Made by a program: the position numbers and the translations under genes. 64,000 nt of DNA, taken from contig SZZY01000014.1 in the NCBI GenBank assembly GCA_009830035.1, positions 44,120 through 108,119 of the forward strand. The letters are read 5' to 3'. Numbering within the stretch: the first letter of the stretch is position 1; each line of letters opens with the position of its first letter. This document shows, piece after piece, positions 54,217-63,055 of the stretch. A model generated the notes under the pieces. That model had not been told where the DNA came from. It did no database searches and saw nothing but the letters and a program-made list of their open reading frames with translations. Source of the stretch: Pantoea sp. Eser (GTDB lineage: Bacteria > Pseudomonadota > Gammaproteobacteria > Enterobacterales > Enterobacteriaceae).

Positions 54217-54222
54217 GGCAGA

Positions 54223-55497
54223 TTAGCCCGGATAGATACCGCGATCTTTACGCGCCATCAGGATGCGCTCACATGCCACGATGTACGCTGCGGTGCGCAG
54301 TGAACAATCTTTCTCTTTGGCTTTCTCCCAGACGTGGACCATCGCATCGGTCATGATCTTGTCTGAACGACGGTTGATCTCATCTTCGCTCCAGAAGAAG
54401 CTTGCCATGTCCTGCACCCACTCGAAGTAGCTGACGGTCACGCCGCCGGCGTTACAGACCACATCCGGCACCGCGATAATGCCGCGCGTCGCCAGCATAT
54501 CGTCAGCATCGGGGTAGGTCGGACCGTTAGCGCCTTCCAGCACGATTTTGCAGCTCAGGACTTCGGCCCGTTCGCGGGTAATCTGACCTTCCAGCGCCGC
54601 CGGGATCAGGATGTCCATTTCCGTGGTCCAGAACGCCTCTTTATCGATGGCCTGTGCGCCCGGATAGCCGGCAATCTGCTTGTGGGCGATCTGCCATTCC
54701 GTCAGCGCAGCCATGTCGATGCCGTCGGCATTGAACAGCGTCGCGGTATGGTCCTGAATCACCACCACCCGCGCACCCGCTTCATCAAACAGCCGGGCTG
54801 CTTCGCTGCCGACGTTACCGAAGCCCTGCACCGCAACGCGTGCGCCTTCAACATCAATGCCGGCACGGCGTGCAACTTCACGGCCGGTGATAAACACCCC
54901 GCGACCGGTGGCTTTTTCACGACCCAGCGAACCACCCAGATGGATCGGCTTGCCGGTGACAACGCCGGTAATCGTTGTGCCGTGGTTCATGGAGTAGGTA
55001 TCCATCATCCACGCCATCACTTTGCTGTTGGTGCCCACGTCTGGTGCAGGAATATCTTTTTGCGGTCCAATGATGATGCCGATCTCGCTGGTATAACGGC
55101 GGGTCAGTCGCTCAAGTTCACCGTCGGACAGTTTGAAAGGATCAACGCGGATGCCGCCCTTGGCACCACCGTACGGCAGGTTGACTGCGGCACACTTGAT
55201 GGTCATCCAGGCGGAGAGCGCCATCACCTCATTGAGATCAACATCCGGATGGTAGCGAATGCCGCCTTTGCCCGGACCGCGTGAAAGGTTATGCTGAACG
55301 CGATAGCCTTCGAAATGGCGGATCGAGCCATCGTCCATTTGCAGAGGAATATCGACAATCAATGCACGTTTTGGATGACGCAAAGTATCTATCCAACGTG
55401 AAAGATCGCCTAAATAGGGCGCAACCCGGTCGATTTGTTGTAAGTAGGTGGACCAGGCAGATGTACTGCTTTCAGACGCATAAGATAACTTATCCAT
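54223..55497 (-). CDS. gdhA: Glutamate dehydrogenase (Glu/Leu/Phe/Val family)
   Basis: The intact 424-residue enzyme interconverts glutamate and 2-oxoglutarate plus ammonia. The substrate/catalytic lysine region is [20 protein letters not shown] and [19 protein letters not shown]. The Rossmann motif [17 protein letters not shown] lies near residue 215, and [19 protein letters not shown] is conserved. Length is that of the shorter Glu-dehydrogenase group rather than the 447-residue E. coli GdhA, so cofactor preference is uncertain. ATG at 55497 follows AAAGG. It lies between a truncated ROK gene and DUF1090/ABC fragments, inside a split kinase gene. Confidence 0.93.
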   Translation of the reverse strand: MDKLSYASESSTSAWSTYLQQIDRVAPYLGDLSRWIDTLRHPKRALIVDIPLQMDDGSIRHFEGYRVQHNLSRGPGKGGIRYHPDVDLNEVMALSAWMTIKCAAVNLPYGGAKGGIRVDPFKLSDGELERLTRRYTSEIGIIIGPQKDIPAPDVGTNSKVMAWMMDTYSMNHGTTITGVVTGKPIHLGGSLGREKATGRGVFITGREVARRAGIDVEGARVAVQGFGNVGSEAARLFDEAGARVVVIQDHTATLFNADGIDMAALTEWQIAHKQIAGYPGAQAIDKEAFWTTEMDILIPAALEGQITRERAEVLSCKIVLEGANGPTYPDADDMLATRGIIAVPDVVCNAGGVTVSYFEWVQDMASFFWSEDEINRRSDKIMTDAMVHVWEKAKEKDCSLRTAAYIVACERILMARKDRGIYPG

Positions 55498-55863
55498 AAA
55501 AAACCTTTCTTAATGAAGTTATTTATTGTGTGGAGGCGTGGAGACAGAGCGCAAATCACTGCGCCACTATAATCTAACACTCCTGAAACAAATAATATGG
55601 TGATGTGAGCACCTCAGCAGCGCTGATTGCGCCTTTTTGGGGCATCCGCAGTGAATAATTATGCGCAGAGAGCTCATAGTGGCTGCATAGAAAGGGAAAT
55701 ATCGCCATTTTTCAGATCTTTGAAGGCGTTCAAAAAGTTAAATAATTGATCACCGCCATATTGACTTTACTGCAGATTATGGCGGGATAGTGCAGGCTAT
55801 TCATACAATTAGCATCGGCAGTCAGGTCAGTGGGAAAATGACAAGAAGTGAAAGGGCGAAGGG
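55498..55863. other. Upstream region of gdhA
   Basis: AT-rich, presumably holding the gdhA promoter on the minus strand. No gene seen. Confidence 0.4.
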
Positions 55864-55890
55864 ATGAGCCAGCCTGTGCGGCTGGCTCAT
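55864..55890 (-). terminator. Hairpin after the DUF1090 fragment
   Basis: ATGAGCCAGCC (55864-55874) and GGCTGGCTCAT (55880-55890) form a perfect 11-bp stem with a 5-base loop just after the DUF1090 stop. The T-tract is poor. Confidence 0.6.
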
Positions 55891-55896
55891 GCGAGG

Positions 55897-56092
55897 TTAT
55901 TGCTGCAGGGCCTGTTCCGCTTCCTGCAGTTCCTGACGGGCTTCAGCCAGTTTCTGCTGACGCTTTTCAATTTTACTGGCGCTGCGTCCTTCAGCCTGCG
56001 CTTTGGCCAGTTCCTGTTGCCGCTCCTGCACCTTTAGCTTTTTCTCAGCCACTTTCTGCTGTCGCTGCTGCAACAGACCGCTGTCAGTGCAG
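55897..56092 (-). pseudogene. DUF1090 (YqjC-like) C-terminal fragment
   Basis: About 65 residues of a charged coiled-coil survive: RQQKVAEKKLKVQERQQELA and RQQKLAEARQELQEAEQALQ, ending at 55897. The N-terminal signal peptide and first half are missing; upstream of about 56092 the sequence belongs to an ABC-transporter fragment. This is the typical C-terminal repeat of YqjC/DUF1090 periplasmic proteins. Confidence 0.65.
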
Positions 56093-56389
56093 GTGGGCGG
56101 TTACTACCTCGCCAGCCGGACCCATCCGGCTAAAAAGCGCCTGGGTGTAGTCGCCTGAAGGATCGGTTCCCGCCGTTGACGTTGCCAGCCGCATTTGATT
56201 ACGGGTGAGCAGGGTGAACCAGTCGTCTCCCGCTTGCAGCACCTCGTTACGCACCGTCAGGCACAACGTATTGCTGGCAAACGGGACCAACCGACAGCGC
56301 TCCCGCAACCCAAAAATCACCTCAGGATCCCAAGCGATCACCTGTTCCATTGAGACGGTTTTGAATCCGGTCACGGTTGCCGCTGCCAC
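56093..56389 (-). pseudogene. Fused fragments of two ABC substrate-binding proteins
   Basis: The frame opening MAAATVTGFKTVSMEQVIAW and continuing DPEVIF matches a siderophore/cobalamin-type binding protein. After GLRERCRLVPF it changes to ASNTLCLTVRNEVLQAGDDW and MRLATSTAGTDPSGDYTQAL, which matches a molybdate-type (ModA-like) binding protein. Both are internal fragments about 25 and 65 residues long, fused by deletion. Confidence 0.6.
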
Positions 56390-56399
56390 GCTGCTGGCG

Positions 56400-58096
56400 C
56401 GCGAGCTGGTCTATAAGCATGTACTTTGTCAGTTTTAAAGCCCGGACGTTGCTGCCGCTCGAGCAGGTCAGTATCTGGACGATGCCGCTGACCTATGCCA
56501 TTGAGCGGGCAAAAGCCACCTTCGACGTGGGGGTTGAAACCGGCGACCGGACGTCGGTGTGTCTGGCACTGCGGCACATCATCATGAATTACCTGGCGCG
56601 TGGCGATCATCTCGATGGCGTACACACCTCGATTGCGCGTGGCATGCAGTTTGTCAGAAAGGCGCAATATCGCGACGTGGAAGTCATCCTCGGGATGCCG
56701 CTGGACTACGTTCTTTTCCTGCGCAAGCCGCGCAGCAACCTGTTCACCGGTGATGACTTTCTGCCGCCGGTGCTGGCAGTGGTTAAACCTGAACAGGCGG
56801 TTGAACCCATCTACCTGATGCAGTTCTGGTCCCGGCTCTATAAAGCGATGGCCCACTTCTTTGTCAGCGAGTATGTGGCAGCAGAGGCCTGGTTTAAACA
56901 GGCCGAACCGTTTACCGCACGTATTCCGGGGCATGTGCATATGCTCGATTATCATCTCTACAGCGCACTGTCGCTGACCGTACCGCTTAAAAGCGGGGCG
57001 ATGACGGATAAGTTGCGACTGCAGCTGAAGCAGCACCTCGACAGGAGCGTGACCTGGTCAAACGAAAACGCCAAAACGTTCGCCGATAAAGAGGCTCTGC
57101 TGCGCGCCGAGTGGCTTCGTCTGGAAGGGGAAACCGCGCAGGCATTTGAGCAATTCGAAAAGGCGATCGTGCTGTCACGCGAAGGGCAGTTTCATCATGT
57201 TAACGGGCTGACCTGCGAACTGGCTGCACGGATGTCCTATGCCAGTAACATGACGTTTGCTGGCGATGCCTACATTAAAGGAGCCATCGCTGCCTGGGAT
57301 CGCTGGGGAGCCGGAGCCAGGGTTCGCCAGCTGTAGATGCAGCATCCGGCGCTGGCCAGCCATGCCTCTCAGACCGCGCTCAGTACCGTTCCGTTTGAGC
57401 AGAGCGCGGTGATCAGCGATTTGCAAAGCATGGTGACGGTGATGCATGCGCTGACAGAAGAGATTAATCTGGACCGGCTTATTCATGTGCTGATGATGAT
57501 GCTGGTGAACGTGCCGGTGCCTAGCACTGCATGCTGATTCGACTGATCGACGGCAATATCCCGGAAATCCAGGCAAGGGCCTCGACCACCGTCGGCCAGC
57601 TGACCTCTTCGATTGCCCATGAGATTAATCAGCCACTGATGTCAATTGTGGCCAATGCCGGTGCCAGCCAGCGCTGGCTTAAACGTGACCCGGCGAATCT
57701 GGAAAATGCCAGTCACAGTCTTGATGAGATCATCCGGGAAGGCCGGCGCGCTGGCGACATTATTCGCGGACTGCAGGCGCTGACGCGTAATCAGGTTGCT
57801 GACTGGTGATCAATGCGATTGAAGCGATGGCTGATAACATCTGTGCGCGCCATTTACGCATCGCCTCCTCACATCCTTCCGCTAAGGTGATTCGCATCGA
57901 GGTCGCTGATAACGGCGCGGGTCTGTCTGATGCGGTGATCGGAAAAATATTCGATTCGTTTTACACCACCAAAGCGGAAGGGATGGGCATGGGACTGACC
58001 ATCAGCAATGAGATTATTAAGCGTCACGGCGGTGAGCTACGCGCGGAAAACCGTCCGCAAGGCGGGAGCCTGTTCTGGTTCACTTTGCCATTATGA
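56400..58096 (+). pseudogene. Giant kinase gene, C-terminal histidine-kinase piece
   Basis: The first part (to TAG at 57334-57336) is the helical region that follows the ATPase domain in these proteins (ARGMQFVRKAQYRDVEVILG and WFKQAEPFTARIPGHVHMLD). The start of a GAF domain (INLDRLIHVLMMML) is cut short near 57515. The histidine-kinase core follows: LTSSIAHEINQPLMSIVANA with the phospho-histidine. A deletion/frameshift near 57805 hits the N-box (INAIEAMADN). Finally DNGAGLSD and GMGMGLTISNEIIKRHGG of the ATP-binding domain appear. Same strand and family as 52577-53570, so both are parts of one disrupted gene. Confidence 0.85.
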
Positions 58097-58344
58097 AGGA
58101 AAAGAGACTACCGCCTGAGTGCGGTCCCACTGTGTTGAGCGCAGAACAGGGCAGGGCGAGCGGACAGGCTGACTGGCCGCGTCCGCCCGCCTTCGCCAGC
58201 CGGTTTATAACCGTCATCATCCCGCCGGCCTGGCGTATTTCTTCAGAATCAGCAAAAACAGGCCAACAACGATCAGCACAACGCAGGTTTTCAGCGTATT
58301 TACGGTAATTATCTCTTTCAATAGTCGGCTGTCAGGCGGCAGAA

Positions 58345-58482
58345 TTATTTATCCGCACAGCAGTCCTGTTGGTAGCGCGGGTGAGGCAACGGTTTAAAGC
58401 TCTCACTCATTTTCTTTAACACGTTATCTTTGCGGTGATATTCAGCAAGGCGATAACCGCTGTCGTTGAGATGAATGTTATG
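58345..58482 (-). pseudogene. C-terminal fragment of an unidentified protein
   Basis: A coding-like stretch reads HLNDSGYRLAEYHRKDNVLK and KMSESFKPLPHPRYQQDCCA, ending DK at 58345. Composition and the absence of stops suggest real protein sequence. Nothing upstream continues it. Family not recognised. Confidence 0.35.
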
Positions 58483-58599
58483 CGTTCAGGACCCGGTTTA
58501 AAATAGAGAGATTATGCTGAAGTAAATCAGTTAATTTGAACATCCTGAGATGTGTATTCTGTGGCGGCGACCCACTGTCTGGGCGAACGGCAATAAACA

Positions 58600-58797
58600 G
58601 GCGAACTGGGTGGGGTAAGGGCGCAACTGCATTTGCGTCAGATCCTCGGCTACTTCGATGCCCGTATCCTCAACAAGCCGGAGGCTATCATTGGTGAGGT
58701 GAGTGATAAGGTTACGGGCGGCAACCTGACCGATGAATCCACCCGTCAATTCCTGTCACGCCAGCTGGTGGCTTTCAGAGATTTTGCAGTTAAATAA
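58600..58797 (+). pseudogene. NAD(P)H-dependent FMN reductase, C-terminal fragment
   Basis: ELGGVRAQLHLRQILGYFDA, then ILNKPEAIIGEV and GNLTDESTRQFLSRQLVAFR match the end of the YieF/ChrR-type flavin reductases. The catalytic and FMN-binding N-terminal two thirds are absent. It ends at 58797. Confidence 0.7.
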
Positions 58798-59081
58798 ACG
58801 CGTGTTTCATTAAGTGCAGATTTGACGTGTTTCTGAACAAAACAGGCGCTCCGGCAGATGTTTAAACGGCGCAGTGACAGGCAGCCGGAGCCTGGTGGGT
58901 GGCGTATCCGGCGTGAAATTTATATAACGCCTCAGCAACCCGCAAAACCAGAAAAGGCCGCCTGACGGCGACTATTGCTGCTGAGGGCTGGTTAAATTGG
59001 TGTTGCTGTGTAGAAAGAAGAATGAAAAATGCCAGAGATTCAAGTGCGCTTAACATAGATTATGTTAAATTTAATGGGATT

Positions 59082-59375
59082 TTACACACAGATGACAGTT
59101 AACAAACTGTAAAACGCTGCTGTACGCCAGTTGCTTACTTTCTCACCCTGCCTGTCATCGGCAAACCCGCTGATACCATCTATGGATACGCGACTGAGCC
59201 AATCCGGCATGTTAAAAACCCGGTTAGCCAGCAGCGTTCTTTCACCCATCAGGATACCGGCGGCTAGCGAGTGATTGCCCTCATTTATAAAGCCAATGCG
59301 CCAGAGTTGCCAGAACTCAACGTAATGATCGCCGCTGTCTAAACGCCAGGGGAGACATTTTAGTCCTCGTGACAA
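59082..59375 (-). CDS. Possible remnant protein of unknown family
   Basis: An open frame of 97 residues contains tryptophan-rich segments (VEFWQLWRIGFINEGNHSLA and MPDWLSRVSIDGISGFADDR). It has a weak start context. Amino-acid composition is plausible for a real protein, but no family is recognised and it may be a fragment. Confidence 0.3.
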   Translation of the reverse strand: MSRGLKCLPWRLDSGDHYVEFWQLWRIGFINEGNHSLAAGILMGERTLLANRVFNMPDWLSRVSIDGISGFADDRQGEKVSNWRTAAFYSLLTVICV

Positions 59376-59478
59376 GGCGCATTACCATTGGCGATCGCTA
59401 TACGTTAACTCAGTCACAATTTTTTAACTTCACTCTTCCATCCCTTGGCTGTTGACCGCTCTGTCGTAAAACTTGCAA

Positions 59479-59496
59479 AAAGTAAAACGTTTTACT
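59479..59496. promoter_or_regulatory. LacI-type palindromic operator
   Basis: AAGTAAAACGTTTTACTT is a perfect palindrome with a central CG, the hallmark of LacI/GalR-family operators. It lies upstream of the dehydrogenase remnant and near the LacI gene at 60173, so it was probably that regulator's site. Confidence 0.65.
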
Positions 59497-59542
59497 TTTC
59501 GACTCAGGCGTCGCGGTGTATATGCATTTTCCGTGATATTTC

Positions 59543-59555
59543 GGGGGGGGGGGGG
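59543..59555 (+). repeat. G13 homopolymer tract
   Basis: Thirteen G's preceded by TC, the same as at 51941-51955. Confidence 0.9.
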
Positions 59556-59580
59556 TTATAACTCTACTGGGATACATCAT

Positions 59581-60180
59581 GAAACATGTAGAAGAGTACG
59601 GTAATTCACTGGTCGGCATTGATGTTATGCCGGATCACAGGCGGACTATATCGATATGCCTGTCTCAGGTGGCACTACGGGGGCAGAAAACGGCACATTG
59701 TCATTGATGGCCGGTGGTAAGACAGAAACTATTGACCGGTTACGTCCTCTGCTGTCTCACTTGGGTAAAGTCACGCGCGTGGGAGAGGTGGGCGCAGGTC
59801 AACTGACGAAACTCGCTAATCAGATTATTGTCGCAGGCACGCTAAGCTTGTTGTCGGAAGCCTTTACCCTTGCCCAGCGCGGCGGAGCCGATCCGGTAAA
59901 AGTGCGTGAAGCATTGCTGGGTGGTTTTGCTGACTCAACCCTGCTGCAACAGCAAGGGGAACGTATGGTAAACCAGGACTTTAAGGCCCGCGGCGCGGCA
60001 AAGTGGCAGCTTAAAGACACGCGCAGTAGTGTTGCGCTGGCTGAGCAATTTGGTCTGACATTGCCGCTGACTGAGACGGTGAACCAGCTTTTAAGCCAAA
60101 TGATCGAAGCTGGCGATGGCGACTTAGATCACTGCGCCATAATCAGGCAAATTCAGTGTTTAAACGGCATGACTATTTAA
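59581..60180 (+). pseudogene. 3-hydroxyisobutyrate dehydrogenase-family enzyme, truncated
   Basis: The Rossmann domain with GLGxMG is missing. Recognisable sequence begins near 59640 with YIDMPVSGGTTGAENGTLSL (substrate-binding motif), then VGEVGAGQLTKLANQIIVAG with the catalytic lysine, and FKARGAAKWQLKDTRSSVAL. It ends at 60180, overlapping the convergent LacI gene. It is of the GarR/tartronate-semialdehyde reductase type. Only about 175 of about 290 residues remain. Confidence 0.82.
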
Positions 60181-61178
60181 CCCGGGCCACGCTCTCACGT
60201 TTGATTAACGTGCTGTTTAGTTCACAGGTCGTCTGCTTCTGAACGGAGAGACTTAATAGTGCCTTATCGGCCAACTCTTCAAGAGGATGTTTGATAACGC
60301 TTATTGACGGGCTCAGGAGTCGACTCCAGTGGCTGTCATGGTAAACAATCAGCGAGAGGTCTTCAGGAACAGGGAGCTTCAACTGTCGGATGCGAGACAT
60401 AATCATCGGTGCAATCGACGTATTTCCAATAATGATTGCAGTCGGTGGCTCCTGAAGCGATAACAACTCATCAAGCGCCTGGCTGGCTAGCGGATCACGA
60501 AAGTTCTTCACTACCGCATACTGTTTTTCCCAGTCAATTCCATAGGCTTTCAATCCTTGTTTATAACCCTTCAGCCTTTGCAAAGAGGTCGAGGCGTTCA
60601 GCGGCCCGCTTATCCAGCCAATACGGCGATGGCCTTGCTGAGCAAGATAACGGGTCGCCTCGCAGGCGGAAGCTTCATTGTTAAAGCCGATGACACTGGC
60701 ATGTGTCACCTCGCTAAGGTAACGATCGATGAAAACAATAGCGATGCCCATTTCGCTAATGGATTGCCACATATCGCTATTCGCGCTGGTGGGCGTTGCT
60801 ATGATGGCTTTAACCCGCTTTTGCATTAACATGCTCAAGCTTTCCCGCTCCAGCAGCGGGTCTTCCTGCGTAGTAACCAAAATGACATTCATCGCCATTT
60901 CTCTGGCGCGACGGACAATAAGATCGGAGATCTCAGAAAAAAAATCGTTTGCGATGTCTGCTACAACCAGGCCAATGGTGTTATTCAGACTGGTTTTAAG
61001 CTCACGAGCGGCACTTTGAGGGGGGTAATTTAGCGTTTGCATTGCCTCCAGAATACGCTGACGGGTGCGTTCAGATACTGAACCTGAACCGGGGTTCAAT
61101 ACCCGAGAAACCACACCGATAGACACCTCTGCTAAGGCCGCCACCATCTTTGATGGTACTTTTCTTTTTATCTGTCAA
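60173..61178 (-). pseudogene. LacI-family repressor with a frameshift in its HTH
   Basis: From a likely TTG at 61178 the frame reads LTDKKKSTIKD, and an extra base near 61144 breaks it. The next frame continues VAALAEVSIGVVSRVLN, the rest of the helix-turn-helix, and is open to 60173 through LGLVVADIANDFF-type and DLSLIVYHDSHWSRLL sequences. Translation could restart at an ATG inside the HTH, giving 324 residues with a damaged first helix. It is convergent with the dehydrogenase remnant, and the operator-like palindrome at 59479 is a probable target. Confidence 0.8.
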
Positions 61179-61252
61179 CGTAACACTCAGCCTCACATCA
61201 TCAGGTTAGCTAAGTTCATGTTAGATTAATCACTTCACAAGATAAACGTCCT

Positions 61253-61660
61253 TCAGTGATCAGCCTTCTTTAGTATGCGTGAGGCTGCATTTCTCTGCTT
61301 TGGAGGGCGTGGTGTTGATAGGAGGTTGTTAAGAAATGGCCGGGTTTGAGCCAAACTATATTCCGGCAGATCCGTCACACCATGCTCCACGCGCAGCCAG
61401 AAGTAGTCCTCAGCGTGGGGATCTGCCTTAGGCGTAGCGGTGATTCCATTTACCTTGCCGATATCCTGTCGTGTCACGCTGACGCCCTTCAGCTGCCCCG
61501 GCGGCAGATTTGGAAAATTAACGTTCAGACAGTATTCTGCAGGCAGGCCTGTCTCGAAGAGCCTCCTCAACAATGGCAGACACTGCTCTTCAGCGGTATC
61601 CCAGTGCGGCTGATCTTCAGGACGTTTGCCCTGGCTAATAAACGCATCCCCTGACCTACC
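61253..61660 (-). pseudogene. SurE-type nucleotidase, C-terminal fragment
   Basis: Readable from about 61650: FISQGKRPEDQPHWDTAEEQ then AEYCLNVNFPNLPPGQLKGV and VTRQDIGKVNGITATPKADP, ending ILKKADH at 61253. 'LNVNFPxxPxxxxKGxxVTRQ' is the hallmark of the second half of SurE-family nucleotidases. The metal-binding N-terminal half is missing; the macro-domain gene starts right upstream. Confidence 0.75.
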
Positions 61661-61671
61661 CGCGCCAATCC

Positions 61672-62092
61672 TCAGGCCAGTAATTTACGATACAGATCAT
61701 AATATTCCGCATCAAAGCAGACTAAGTTAACCTTCCCGATTTTGCTGTTTTCAGCGATGCAATGTTTGATGACCTTTAAGGCAATCGCCGCGGCGCGTTC
61801 TTTAGGGAAACCATAAATTCCTGTGCTGATATTGGGAAAAGAAACCGTTTTGATGTCATGCTGGTCTACGAGTTTAAAGCAACTCAGGTAGGCAATTTTT
61901 AACAGTGCATCTTCGTCGTGTCGTCCATCGCTCCAGCGCGGGCCAACGGTATGGATGACGTAATCAGCAGGCAGATTGCCTGCGCCGGTAATAACGGCAT
62001 CACCGACTTTGCAGCCACCCTGACGATTGCGGATTGCCTGACACTCAGCCAGAATCGCCGGCCCGCCTGCGCGGTGGATTGCTCCATCTATG
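61672..62092 (-). pseudogene. Macro-domain (ADP-ribose-binding) protein, 5' end deleted
   Basis: GFIDGAIHRAGGPAILAECQ, GDAVITGAGNLPADYVIHTV and SFPNISTGIYGFPKERAAAI are typical of YmdB-like O-acetyl-ADP-ribose deacetylases. The first roughly 35 residues, including the NAANSSLLGGGG ligand loop, are lost at about 62092, where GFA-protein upstream sequence begins. The frame remains open to 62334 by chance. The fragment ends at 61672. Confidence 0.85.
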
Positions 62093-62127
62093 AAGCCCGC
62101 CGCTACGCACTTATCCAGGAGATCGCG

Positions 62128-62532
62128 ATGCAAAATGAGATGTCGGCACAATGCCATTGTGGTGCAGTGGCGTTCAGCGTGACGCTGAACGATGGATTCA
62201 ACACGGTACGGCGCTGCAACTGTTCGTTCTGCCGGATGCGGGGTGCGGTGGTAGTATTTGCCAGTCAGATAGAGGTGACGCGCGGCAAAGAGCAGCTCAC
62301 GGAATACCACTTTAATAGCAAGCAGGTCGGCCACTACTTCTGTTCAGTCTGCGGCATTTACACCTTCCATCAGAGCCGTTCCCAGCCCGATCAGTATGGT
62401 GTCAATGCGGCCTGTCTGGCGGGCGTTTCCCCGTTTGATTTTACCGATGTACCGGTCAGCGATGGCATCAACCATCCCAAAGATGGCGGTGCAGGCGGCG
62501 TCGCCGGACATCTGATCTATAAACCGGCCTGA
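62128..62532 (+). CDS. GFA/CENP-V-type zinc-binding protein
   Basis: The intact 134-residue protein has the glutathione-dependent formaldehyde-activating enzyme fold. Zinc cysteines are SAQCHCGAVAFSV, RRCNCSFCRMRG and FCSVCGIYTFHQSR in the expected order. ATG 62128 follows AGGAG; a longer open frame upstream overlaps the macro-domain remnant and is rejected. Members bind zinc and small thiol adducts, but the actual substrate is unknown. Its upstream region was altered by the deletion that truncated the macro-domain gene. Confidence 0.88.
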   Translation: MQNEMSAQCHCGAVAFSVTLNDGFNTVRRCNCSFCRMRGAVVVFASQIEVTRGKEQLTEYHFNSKQVGHYFCSVCGIYTFHQSRSQPDQYGVNAACLAGVSPFDFTDVPVSDGINHPKDGGAGGVAGHLIYKPA

Positions 62533-62569
62533 ATCACAGACGGTGCGGTCGCGCACCCTCTGCGGCGGA

Positions 62570-63055
62570 TTACTCCAGACTGCTCTTGCCGCTGAAGCGC
62601 GTGATCGGCTTTTGCTCTTCACCATCTATTTGCCGCGAAAAAACCTTGAGGGCCGATAAAACCGGACTCAGGCCACGCCACAGTTCATCATCATTCAGCA
62701 GCCGGATAATGCCGCGGATCCCTGGCGCGGCTTTGCCGCTATTGACTTCTTCTCTGGCCGGTTTAATCGCCATCGCCGCATCCCGCAGGGCGAGCAGCAG
62801 GTGGTTAAACCTTTCCGGCGGGACGCTACCCAGCGTCATCATCAACAGCGAAAGATTTTGCAGTGCGCTCTGGGTGCCAGGCTGATTCAGACCTGACACC
62901 AGAATCTTGCCAATCTCGCTGTTTGATTTCACCAGATCGTTCGCCAGCCGCAAAAATCCGTGCTGATGCAGACTTTCGATTAACTCATCCATCGCTTCTC
63001 TGGCGGTCTGCTCAGTACGGGTCGGCGTAACCTGATATTTCATCCTTTCTGCCAT
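62570..63055 (-). CDS. DUF1641 protein, formate dehydrogenase partner
   Basis: An intact 161-residue helical protein with TEQTAREAMDELIESLHQHG near the start and RGIIRLLNDDELWRGLSPVL near the end, the DUF1641 pattern. Its ATG shares one base with the stop of the upstream molybdoenzyme (TGATG), so the two are translationally coupled. DUF1641 genes commonly follow fdhF-like alpha-subunit genes. The molecular role is not established. Confidence 0.82.
   Translation of the reverse strand: MAERMKYQVTPTRTEQTAREAMDELIESLHQHGFLRLANDLVKSNSEIGKILVSGLNQPGTQSALQNLSLLMMTLGSVPPERFNHLLLALRDAAMAIKPAREEVNSGKAAPGIRGIIRLLNDDELWRGLSPVLSALKVFSRQIDGEEQKPITRFSGKSSLE

Larger units (their letters stand above)
59376..59580. 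other. Intergenic region with a G13 tract
   Basis: Contains the G tract at 59543-59555. The palindromic stretch AAGTAAAACGTTTTACTT at about 59479-59496 is a perfect 18-bp inverted repeat of LacI-operator type. Confidence 0.5.

Noticed and set aside
54682..55284. 200-residue plus-strand ORF
   Set aside because: It is the antisense shadow of gdhA.
62128..62334. A full-length macro-domain protein from 62334
   Set aside because: The extra N-terminal residues are antisense to the GFA gene and do not contain the family's ADP-ribose loop.
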